Part shown: piece by piece, positions 57,170 through 64,000 of the stretch
Layout of the letters: the number at the start of each line of letters is the position of its first letter
Position numbering within the stretch: the stretch's first letter is position 1
NCBI RefSeq assembly: GCF_001046895.1
Contig: NZ_CAQI01000044.1
Location: 124,001 to 188,000, forward strand
DNA from: Pseudarthrobacter siccitolerans
Lineage (GTDB): Bacteria > Actinomycetota > Actinomycetes > Actinomycetales > Micrococcaceae
Reading direction: 5' to 3'
Length of the DNA: 64,000 bases
The notes under the pieces: model-generated
Told to the model about the DNA's origin: nothing
Databases searched by the model: none
Seen by the model: only the letters and a program-made list of their open reading frames with translations
Translations under genes and position numbers: made by a program

Positions 57170-58995
57170 CGGCGGCCGTCCAGGGCCAGCTGCGACTCCG
57201 CTATTTCCCGGTACGTGGCGGACATTTCCAGTAACTCCTGGTGCGTTCCCTGCGCGACCAGGCGCCCGCCGTCGAGCACAAGGATCAGTCCCGCGCCTTC
57301 GACCGCGGAAATCCGCTCCGCCACCACCACCATCGTGGCCGCTGCCAGCTCTGCCTCAAGGGCCTGCCGCAGCCGGGTATCGGTGTCGTAGTCGAGGGCG
57401 GAAAAGCTGTCGTCAAAGAGGTACAGCGGAGCCCGGCGCAGCAGTGCGCGGGCAATGCACAGCCGCTGGCGCTGGCCGCCCGACAGGTTCATGCCGCCCT
57501 GGCCCAGCGGCGTGGCCAGCCCCAGCGGCAGGTCCCGCATAAAGCGCATGGTCTGGGCAGTTTCCAGGACTTCCCAGAGTTCGGCGTCCGTCGCTTCAGG
57601 TTTCGCCATCCGCAGGTTGCTGGCGATGGTGCCCGTGAAGAGGTGGGACCGCTGCGGGACTATCGCCATGGATTCCCGCAGGCTGTCCAACGACACCCTC
57701 TGGATGTCCACCCCGCCCAGGCTGATGCGCCCCGCCGTCGAATCAAGGAATCGCGGAATGAGGTTGAGGAGGGTCGATTTTCCGCTGCCGGTTGAACCCA
57801 CGATGGCGGTGATGGTACCCGGGCAGGCGGTGAAGCTGATGTCGCTCAGGACGGGCGCCTCGGCCCCCGGGTAGGAGAAGCCTACGTGGCTGAACTCCAG
57901 CGTGGCCGGCAGGGGCTGCGGCAGCCGCTGGCCGTCGCCTGCGCCGGCGTGCTGCAGAAGAACCGGCTGCAGCGGATCGTCGGCCACGGGAAGCGGCTGC
58001 AGTGGCTGGAGGGAAAGGGCCTCCGGGTTCTCCGGCTGGCGTACCGATGGCTCGGTATCCAGGACGGCGCTGATCCGCTCGGCGCTCACTGATGCGCGGG
58101 GCGCCGTCATCAGGACGTACATGGACATCATGATGGCGAGCAGGATTTGCAGGATGTAGGCGATGAAGGCCGTCAGGGCGCCGATGTTCATCTGGCCGGT
58201 TTGGATCCGGTGCCCTCCGAACCACACCACGGCCACCGAGGAGATGTTGACCACGAGCATGACCAGCGGGAGCATGCCGGCAACCAGCAGTGCCGATGCG
58301 AGGTTGTTGGCGGTGAGGCTCCCGTTGACCCGGGCAAACCGGCGGACCTCGTGGTTTTGGCGGACAAAGGAACGGATCACGCTGGCACCCATGATCTGTT
58401 CCCTGAGGATGCCGCCGGCCCGGTCCAGCAGTTCCTGGCCTTCGCGGTAGAGCGGAATCAGCCGCCGGACAATGAGGTACATGATCAGCAGGAGCAGGGG
58501 CACAATAAAGATCACCACCGACGACAACGCCACGTCCTGCTGTACGGCCAGGACCACCCCGCCCACGCCCATGGCCGGACCGGCCACCAGCATGGTGAAC
58601 ACCAACACGGCGAAGGCCTGGATCTGCTGGGTATCGTTGGTGGCCCGGGTGGTGAGGCTTTGGGTTCCGAAGACGGCGACGTCCTGCGAAGACAGCGACT
58701 GGATCCTGGCGAAAATCTCATCGCGGAGCTGCCGGCCCATCTTCATGGCCACCACAGCAGCAAGATATCCGGCTGCTATGGCGGCCGCGGCCTGCAGGAC
58801 GGCGATCACGGCCATCACTACGCCCAGGCGGGAAATGACTGCCGTGTTGCCGGCCACGATGCCGTGGTCGACGATAGCCGCATTGACGGTGGGCAACAGC
58901 AGGTTGGCCGCGGCCTGCACCAGTTGCAGCAGGACGATGGCGGCAATCCGGGTTTTATGACCCTGCAGCAGCCGCCTCATCAAAGCGATCAGCAC
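57166..58995 (-). CDS. ABC exporter half-transporter with the degenerate ATP site (TM287-like)
   Basis: 609 aa with the same layout. Walker A is GSTGSGKST, signature LSGGQRQRLCIARALL, and Walker B LYLFDDSFSALD, where aspartate replaces the catalytic glutamate, making one of the two ATP sites of the dimer inactive, as in TM287/TM288 and BmrCD. An insertion of about 50 residues rich in Leu/Pro/Gln lies between the membrane domain and the ATPase. The GTG at 58995 has GGAGG five bases upstream, better than the frame's earlier start at 59067. Confidence 0.92.
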   Translation of the reverse strand: MLIALMRRLLQGHKTRIAAIVLLQLVQAAANLLLPTVNAAIVDHGIVAGNTAVISRLGVVMAVIAVLQAAAAIAAGYLAAVVAMKMGRQLRDEIFARIQSLSSQDVAVFGTQSLTTRATNDTQQIQAFAVLVFTMLVAGPAMGVGGVVLAVQQDVALSSVVIFIVPLLLLIMYLIVRRLIPLYREGQELLDRAGGILREQIMGASVIRSFVRQNHEVRRFARVNGSLTANNLASALLVAGMLPLVMLVVNISSVAVVWFGGHRIQTGQMNIGALTAFIAYILQILLAIMMSMYVLMTAPRASVSAERISAVLDTEPSVRQPENPEALSLQPLQPLPVADDPLQPVLLQHAGAGDGQRLPQPLPATLEFSHVGFSYPGAEAPVLSDISFTACPGTITAIVGSTGSGKSTLLNLIPRFLDSTAGRISLGGVDIQRVSLDSLRESMAIVPQRSHLFTGTIASNLRMAKPEATDAELWEVLETAQTMRFMRDLPLGLATPLGQGGMNLSGGQRQRLCIARALLRRAPLYLFDDSFSALDYDTDTRLRQALEAELAAATMVVVAERISAVEGAGLILVLDGGRLVAQGTHQELLEMSATYREIAESQLALDGRR

Positions 58996-59148
58996 CGTAC
59001 CTCCACAGCGGTTGGGCACACCGGCCAGGGCGGCTGGCAGCCGTCCCCCAATCGGCCAACCCGGCAATTGTAAGGCAGATCACTTTCTTCTGCTGTCATG
59101 CGGCGTGACCGGCGTGTAGAGAATTTCAAGCGAATGGACTTCTGCCGG

Positions 59149-59925
59149 TCATCCCTTGCGCCCTACCGCGAAGATCCTGCGGAAAGGGAATACTGTGCCG
59201 TGCGGAGTGGGTGGATAGGCTTCCCGCAGCGCTGCGGCATATTCGGCCTCGAATTCTGCGCCATCTTCCGGTGACAACACTGCCAGGACCGGGCGAAGTG
59301 CGGTGCCCCGCACCCACTCCAGGACAGGATCCGTGCCGGGCAGCACCTGCTGGTAAGTGGTCTCCCACGCATCGGCGGTGAACCCGGCGTCGAGCAGGAT
59401 CCGCAGGTACTCCCCGGGTTCACCGACGGACTCGCCGCCCCGCAGCACTCCGCGCAGCTTCGGCTCCCAGCGGGACGAACCGGCCAGTTCGCGCATCAGC
59501 GTATGGGACGGGGCATTGAAGTTTCCGGGGACCTGCATGCCAAACCACGAGCCGGGGCGAAGCGCGGCGAGCCAGTTCCGCATCATGTCCTGGTGGCCGG
59601 GCACCCACTGCAGGGCAGCGTTGCTCACCACTACCTCCGCCTCCGCGGAAGGCTCCCAGTCAGCAATATCCGTCAGTTCAAAGCGCAGGGAGGGTGTTCG
59701 GGCCGCGACCGCCGCGGCCTTGGCGAGCATCTCGGCCGAGGAATCAAGGCCCACGACGTCGGCCCCCGGCCAGCGCTCGGCCAGGGTGGCGGTGAGGTTC
59801 CCCGGACCGCACCCCAGGTCCACTGCCTGCACCGGCCGGTCGGCGTGGATCCTGCCGGTGAGGTCAAAGAATGGGCGGTCCCGGTAATCACCGAACTGAA
59901 CGTACTTTGCCGGATCCCATTTCAT
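59149..59925 (-). CDS. tam: trans-aconitate 2-methyltransferase
   Basis: 258 aa class I SAM-dependent methyltransferase. It opens with MKWDPAKYVQFGDYRDRPF, the Tam start, and has the SAM loop DLGCGPGNLTATLAERWPGAD. Later, NAALQWVPGHQDMMRNWLAAL and PGNFNAPSHTLMREL are family blocks. It esterifies trans-aconitate, a toxic side product of aconitase. ATG at 59925 has GGAG about six bases upstream and is preferred to the GTG at 59937. Monocistronic. Confidence 0.9.
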   Translation of the reverse strand: MKWDPAKYVQFGDYRDRPFFDLTGRIHADRPVQAVDLGCGPGNLTATLAERWPGADVVGLDSSAEMLAKAAAVAARTPSLRFELTDIADWEPSAEAEVVVSNAALQWVPGHQDMMRNWLAALRPGSWFGMQVPGNFNAPSHTLMRELAGSSRWEPKLRGVLRGGESVGEPGEYLRILLDAGFTADAWETTYQQVLPGTDPVLEWVRGTALRPVLAVLSPEDGAEFEAEYAAALREAYPPTPHGTVFPFRRIFAVGRKG

Positions 59926-60005
59926 ACGCTTCTCCACTTTCTGGTGCCGCAGGTACCGGGAAGCCTAACCCGCGCCCGGGCGGTTTTCCGGGCACGTCCG
60001 GGCAC

Positions 60006-60011
60006 TAAGCT
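60006..60011 (+). promoter_or_regulatory. -10 element TAAGCT for a leaderless helicase mRNA
   Basis: TAAGCT ends eight bases before the ATG at 60020. A TTTTCC 16 bases upstream of it is a -35 candidate. GGAAAA lies between but is a weak ribosome binding site. Confidence 0.5.
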
Positions 60012-60019
60012 GGAAAACA

Positions 60020-62566
60020 ATGAGACTTGTTGATCAACTGCCCGATGCCTCCGCCCGGGATCTGCCCGCGTCCGCCGCCGATCCTGATGCCCTGTACTCC
60101 CGGTTCCTCGACTGGACGGCGAGCCGGGGCCTGGACCTGTACCCCGCGCAGGACGAGGCGATCATGGAGCTGGCCACCGGCGCCAACGTGATCCTTGCCA
60201 CCCCGACGGGATCCGGGAAGTCGCTGGTAGCCATCGCCGCGCACTTCCAGGCCATGGCCCAGGGCCGGCGCAGCTACTACACCGCCCCCATCAAGGCGCT
60301 CGTCTCGGAAAAGTTCTTTGCGCTGTGCGAGATCTTCGGGGCCGAAAACGTGGGGATGATTACGGGCGATTCGGGGGTCAACCAGGACGCGCCGATCATC
60401 TGCTGCACGGCCGAAATCCTGGCCAACACCGCGCTCCGCGAAGGGGCAGCCGCCGATCTGGGATCCGTGGTCATGGACGAGTTCCACTTCTACTCGGACC
60501 CCCAGCGCGGCTGGGCCTGGCAGGTACCCCTGCTGGAGCTCCCCCAGGCGCAGTTCCTCCTGATGTCCGCCACGCTGGGTGACGTCAGCAGGTTCGAGAA
60601 GGGCCTGACGGACCTGACCGGGCGTCCCACCACAACAGTGAGCTCCGCTGAGCGGCCTATCCCGCTGCATTACTACTACCACGAGACTCCCGTCCACGAG
60701 ACGCTCGAGGAGCTGCTGTCCACCCGGCAGGTGCCGGTCTACGTGGTGCACTTCAGCCAGATCGAAGCGATCGACCGCGCCCAGACACTGATGAGCATCA
60801 ACGTCTGCACCCGCGAGGAGAAGGACAAGATCGCGGAACTGATCGCCAACTTCCGCTTCGCCGCCGGCTTCGGCAAGACCCTCAACCGGCTTGTCCGTCA
60901 CGGCATCGGGGTGCACCACGCCGGCATGCTGCCGAAGTACCGCCGGCTGGTGGAACAGCTGGCCCAGGCAGGGCTGCTGAAAGTCATCTGCGGCACGGAC
61001 ACGTTGGGGGTGGGCATCAACGTGCCCATCCGCACCGTGGTCCTGACCGCCCTGAGCAAGTACGACGGCGTCCGCACCCGGCTGCTGAACCCGCGTGAGT
61101 TCCACCAGATCGCCGGCCGCGCCGGGCGGGCCGGCTACGACACCGCGGGCACGGTGGTGGTGCAGGCTCCCGAACACGTCATCGAGAACGTGAAGGCGAT
61201 GGCCAAGGCCACCGCCAAGTTCGGCGACGACCAGCGGAAGCTGCGGCAGGTGGTGAAAAAGAAGCCGCCGGAAGGCTTCGTCTCCTGGGGCGAGCCCACC
61301 TTCAAGCGGCTGGTCGAATCGGTGCCGGACCCGTTGACTTCCAGCTTCACGGTGACCCACGCCATGCTGATGAACCTGATGGAACGGCCCGGCGACCCGT
61401 TCGCGGCCGCCCGCCGGCTGCTGACGGAAAACCACGAAACCCGGTCCTCCCAGCTGCAGCTGATGAAGAAGGCGCTGGGAATCTACCGCGAGCTGCTGGC
61501 CGCCGAAGTGGTGGAGCGGATTCCCGCTGGGCAGCAGGGGCCGGATGGCCGTACCGTCCGCCTCACTGTCCATCTGCAACCGAACTTCGCCCTCAACCAG
61601 CCGCTGTCCCCCTTTGCGCTCGCGGCGCTGGAGCTCCTCGACCCGGAATCGCCGTCGTACGCCCTGGACGTGGTGTCCGTGATCGAGGCGACGCTCGAAA
61701 AGCCGCGCCAGATCCTGTCCGCGCAACAGAAGAAGGCGCGCGGCGAGGCCATCGCGGCCATGAAGGCCGACGGCATCGAATACGACCAGCGGATGGCCAT
61801 GCTCGATGAGGTGACGTATCCGCAGCCGCTGGCTGAGATCCTGGGCGAAGCGTTCGAGGTGTACCGCAAGGCTGCCCCGTGGGTGGGCGACTTTGAACTG
61901 GCTCCCAAGTCGGTGGTGCGGGACATGTACGAACGCGCCATGAACTTTGGCGAGTTCGTCCAGTTCTACGGACTGGCCCGCTCGGAAGGCATCGTGCTGC
62001 GCTACCTCGCCGATGCCTTCAAAGCGCTGCGGCAGACGGTGCCGCAGGACATGCTGCGTGATGACCTCGAAGATCTCAATGCCTGGCTGGGCGAACTGGT
62101 CCGTCAGGTTGACTCGAGCCTGCTGGATGAGTGGGAGGAACTGACCTCGGGCGCGGCTCCCACCCCGCGCGACGCGCCGCCGCCTCCCCCGCCGTCGCTC
62201 ACGTCCAATATCCGCGCTTTCCGGGTGATGGTGCGTAACGAGATGTTCCGCCGGGTGGAGCTGTTCGCAGACGAGGACGCGGAAGCCCTGGGTGACTTGG
62301 ACGGTGCCGCCGGCTGGGACGCCGGCCGCTGGGAGGACGCGCTGGACGAATACTTCGACGAACACAACGACATTGGCACGGGCCCCGATGCCCGCGGTCC
62401 CGGGCTGCTCATCATTAATGAGGAACCCGGCGTGTGGAAGGTCCGGCAGATCTTTGACGACCCCGCCCGGAACCACGACTGGGGCATTTCCGCGGAAGTG
62501 GACCTGGACGCGTCGAACGACACCGGAACAGCTGTCATACGGGTAACGGACGTCAACCGGCTCTGA
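60020..62566 (+). CDS. Ski2-like DEAD/DEAH-box helicase with DUF3516
   Basis: 848 aa. Walker A (motif I) is ATPTGSGKS (about 60-68), motif II is DEFH instead of DEAD, motif III MSATLG, and motif VI HQIAGRAGRAGYD. About residues 430-848 form the actinobacterial DUF3516 extension. Probably an RNA helicase acting in RNA turnover or ribosome maturation; the target is unknown. A proline run near residues 714-722 (DAPPPPPPSL) separates parts of the extension. Divergent from tam. The two-domain helicase core ends near residue 420. Confidence 0.88.
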   Translation: MRLVDQLPDASARDLPASAADPDALYSRFLDWTASRGLDLYPAQDEAIMELATGANVILATPTGSGKSLVAIAAHFQAMAQGRRSYYTAPIKALVSEKFFALCEIFGAENVGMITGDSGVNQDAPIICCTAEILANTALREGAAADLGSVVMDEFHFYSDPQRGWAWQVPLLELPQAQFLLMSATLGDVSRFEKGLTDLTGRPTTTVSSAERPIPLHYYYHETPVHETLEELLSTRQVPVYVVHFSQIEAIDRAQTLMSINVCTREEKDKIAELIANFRFAAGFGKTLNRLVRHGIGVHHAGMLPKYRRLVEQLAQAGLLKVICGTDTLGVGINVPIRTVVLTALSKYDGVRTRLLNPREFHQIAGRAGRAGYDTAGTVVVQAPEHVIENVKAMAKATAKFGDDQRKLRQVVKKKPPEGFVSWGEPTFKRLVESVPDPLTSSFTVTHAMLMNLMERPGDPFAAARRLLTENHETRSSQLQLMKKALGIYRELLAAEVVERIPAGQQGPDGRTVRLTVHLQPNFALNQPLSPFALAALELLDPESPSYALDVVSVIEATLEKPRQILSAQQKKARGEAIAAMKADGIEYDQRMAMLDEVTYPQPLAEILGEAFEVYRKAAPWVGDFELAPKSVVRDMYERAMNFGEFVQFYGLARSEGIVLRYLADAFKALRQTVPQDMLRDDLEDLNAWLGELVRQVDSSLLDEWEELTSGAAPTPRDAPPPPPPSLTSNIRAFRVMVRNEMFRRVELFADEDAEALGDLDGAAGWDAGRWEDALDEYFDEHNDIGTGPDARGPGLLIINEEPGVWKVRQIFDDPARNHDWGISAEVDLDASNDTGTAVIRVTDVNRL

Positions 62567-62574
62567 CCGCTGGC

Positions 62575-62588
62575 CACGGCACGCCGTG
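62575..62588. terminator. small hairpin after the helicase gene
   Basis: CACGGC (62575-62580) pairs with GCCGTG (62583-62588) with a two-base loop, eight bases past the helicase stop. The loop is too tight for full pairing, so two or more bases must open. Confidence 0.3.
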
Positions 62589-62636
62589 CTGCCGGCTGGC
62601 TGCATCTGCTGACTGCACCGGCACGGGTGGCGGCGG

Positions 62637-62642
62637 TAAGCT
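62637..62642 (+). promoter_or_regulatory. -10 element TAAGCT for a leaderless acetyltransferase mRNA
   Basis: TAAGCT ends six bases before the ATG at 62649, the same hexamer as before the helicase gene. No Shine-Dalgarno sequence is present. Confidence 0.5.
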
Positions 62643-62648
62643 CGAACA

Positions 62649-63149
62649 ATGAGTGTAATCCGCCCTGCAACCCCGCACGACGTCCCCACGATCCTCCGCA
62701 TGATCCACGAACTGGCGCACTACGAGAAGGAACCGGACGCCGTCCGGAACACCCCGGAAATGCTCGAACAGGTTCTGTTTGGCGACAACCCGCGGGTCTT
62801 CGCTGCCATGGCGGAGAACACTGACGGGGAGGTCCGCGGCTTCGCCCTGTGGTTCCTGAACTACTCCACCTGGGAGGGCGTGCACGGGATTTACCTGGAG
62901 GACCTTTACGTCAGCCCGGAAGCCCGCGGTGAGGGGCACGGCAAGGCCCTGCTGCAGCACCTGGCCGGCATCGCCGTCGACAATGGCTACGCGAGGGTGG
63001 AATGGAGCGTCCTGGACTGGAACGAGCCGTCCATCAACTTCTACCGGCGGCTCGGCGCCCGGCCCATGGATGGCTGGTCCACGTTCCGGCTCACCGGCGA
63101 GGCGCTGGAGCAGTTCGGCAGCGCCGTCCCCGCCGCCGCCAATATCTGA
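62649..63149 (+). CDS. GNAT acetyltransferase, diamine/spermidine N1-acetyltransferase-like
   Basis: 166 aa. Acetyl-CoA motif is VSPEARGEGHGKALLQHL (about 95-112). EGVHGIYLEDLYV and the closing WNEPSINFYRRLGARPMDGW follow the SAT1-like branch, which acetylates small polyamines, thialysine or other diamines. The natural substrate is not fixed by these motifs. The peptidase at 63155 follows after five bases, so they are probably one operon. Confidence 0.88.
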   Translation: MSVIRPATPHDVPTILRMIHELAHYEKEPDAVRNTPEMLEQVLFGDNPRVFAAMAENTDGEVRGFALWFLNYSTWEGVHGIYLEDLYVSPEARGEGHGKALLQHLAGIAVDNGYARVEWSVLDWNEPSINFYRRLGARPMDGWSTFRLTGEALEQFGSAVPAAANI

Positions 63150-63154
63150 CGCAC

Positions 63155-64000
63155 ATGACTGAAACACGCGTGGCCGCCGGCCGCCTCACCTCCGGAACTG
63201 CGGCCGTCCGTCACGAGGTCAGGGCCCGGCACGAGTTCCGCGGCCTGCGGACCGTGGAGCACTACTTCACCGTGCCCCTGGACCATTTCGACGCTTCCGG
63301 CAGCTCCGAAACAATAACCGTCTTCGCCCGGGAGTACGTCTCGGCGGCCCACAGCGCCGAGGAAGCAGCAAGGCTCCCGTGGCTGCTGTTCCTGCAGGGC
63401 GGCCCGGGCGGCCGCGGCAACAGGTTCGGTTCCCTGGGCGGCTGGAGCAAGGCCGCCGGCAAGGACTTCCGCATCCTGATGCTGGACCAGCGCGGCACCG
63501 GGTTGTCCACTCCCCTGGACCGGAACACGCTGCCCCTGCGCGGGTCGGCGGCGGAGCAGGCAGCGTACCTGGAGCATTTCCGGGCGGACTCAATCGTGGC
63601 CGACGCCGAGCTGATCCGCGCCGCCCTGGGGTCGCCGCCCTGGAGCATCTACGGGCAGAGCTATGGCGGTTTTTGCGCCCTCACCTACCTCTCCTTCGCC
63701 CCCGAGGGGCTGCGTGAGGCGTTGATCACCGGCGGACTGGCACCGCTTGCCGGCCCGGCGGACAACGTGTACCGGGCAACGTTCAAGCGGGTAGCGGCAC
63801 GCAACGCCGAATACTTCACCTGGTACCCGGAGGACCGGGCCACGGTGGACAGGATTGCGGACCACTTGCGTAGCGCCCAGGAGCTCCTGCCCGACGGCGG
63901 CGCCCTCACCGTGGAGCGTTTCCAGATGGTGGGTGCCTTCCTGGGCGGCAATACGAGGGTGGACAGCCTCCACTACCTGCTGGAGGATGCGTTCACGGAG
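63155..64000 (+). CDS. prolyl aminopeptidase-like alpha/beta hydrolase (3' end outside window)
   Basis: The first 282 codons are visible and the frame is still open at the window end. FLQGGPGGRG (about 89-98) is the oxyanion loop of peptidase family S33, and GQSYGGFCALTYL holds the nucleophilic serine. LDQRGTGLSTP is also typical of proline iminopeptidases, which release N-terminal proline or other small residues from peptides. The aspartate and histidine of the triad should lie beyond the window. It begins five bases after the acetyltransferase stop. Confidence 0.88.
   Translation, partial: MTETRVAAGRLTSGTAAVRHEVRARHEFRGLRTVEHYFTVPLDHFDASGSSETITVFAREYVSAAHSAEEAARLPWLLFLQGGPGGRGNRFGSLGGWSKAAGKDFRILMLDQRGTGLSTPLDRNTLPLRGSAAEQAAYLEHFRADSIVADAELIRAALGSPPWSIYGQSYGGFCALTYLSFAPEGLREALITGGLAPLAGPADNVYRATFKRVAARNAEYFTWYPEDRATVDRIADHLRSAQELLPDGGALTVERFQMVGAFLGGNTRVDSLHYLLEDAFTE

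Noticed and set aside
60005..62701. An 898-codon open frame antisense to the helicase
   Set aside because: Covers the helicase exactly on the other strand, with no domain.

Overview
The window is high-GC actinobacterial chromosome. The gene set and order (RbpA, WhiA/YvcK/RapZ/UvrC, OpcA beside G6PDH, SUF with SufR, SURF1/CtaA/CtaB, heavy GTG start use) point to Micrococcaceae, most likely Arthrobacter or Pseudarthrobacter. This is inferred from gene content; no search was run. I see no rRNA or tRNA gene, CRISPR array, prophage or intact insertion sequence. Most of the window is conserved core genome; the accessory part is roughly the first 3.1 kb.

Layout. 1-3155: end of a probable LLM-class flavin monooxygenase and a two-domain flavin/Fe-S oxidoreductase (demethylase/dienoyl-CoA reductase type) among gene-poor DNA. 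3156-7735: FabG1-type ketoacyl reductase, a DUF3099/small Cys protein/SURF1/YbaK run, and an ABC-F ATPase. 7975-13954: ArfB-type rescue factor, SRPBCC and DUF4166 proteins, an SPL-like radical SAM protein, small membrane and lipoprotein genes, a GNAT, an internally deleted SRPBCC gene and a DHFR-family reductase. 14109-18715: biotin ECF transporter bioYMN, convergent with a thiolase-like/acyl-CoA ligase pair. 18775-25022: zinc metallopeptidase facing the sufR-sufB-sufD-Rieske-sufC-sufT operon. 25149-31656: ABC-2 transporter plus ctaA, a SulP-STAS-carbonic anhydrase fusion, and ctaB. 32147-40388: tkt-tal-pgi-zwf-opcA-pgl, a complete oxidative pentose phosphate operon apart from 6-phosphogluconate dehydrogenase. 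40341-48245: rbpA, secG, tpiA-pgk-gap, sodA, and whiA-yvcK-rapZ. 48415-54913: uvrC, an acyltransferase, a HAD phosphatase and uvrA. 54960-64000: GntR regulator with a heterodimeric ABC exporter, trans-aconitate methyltransferase, a Ski2-like helicase, an acetyltransferase and a truncated prolyl aminopeptidase.

How it works together. Central carbon flux is concentrated in two adjacent blocks, pentose phosphate and lower glycolysis. SURF1, CtaA and CtaB supply heme A and assembly for an aa3 oxidase. SUF genes build Fe-S clusters under a SufR with a visible operator. UvrA and UvrC are two of the three excision-repair nuclease subunits, and uvrA carries a near-consensus LexA box.

The most interesting points are: the thiolase lacking its second catalytic cysteine beside bioYMN; the SPL-like protein in a non-sporulating lineage; the SulP-carbonic anhydrase fusion; the SufR and LexA operators; a recurrent leaderless promoter layout; intergenic palindromes; and a gene that has lost its middle in frame. 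I do not see a convincing wholly new multi-gene system.
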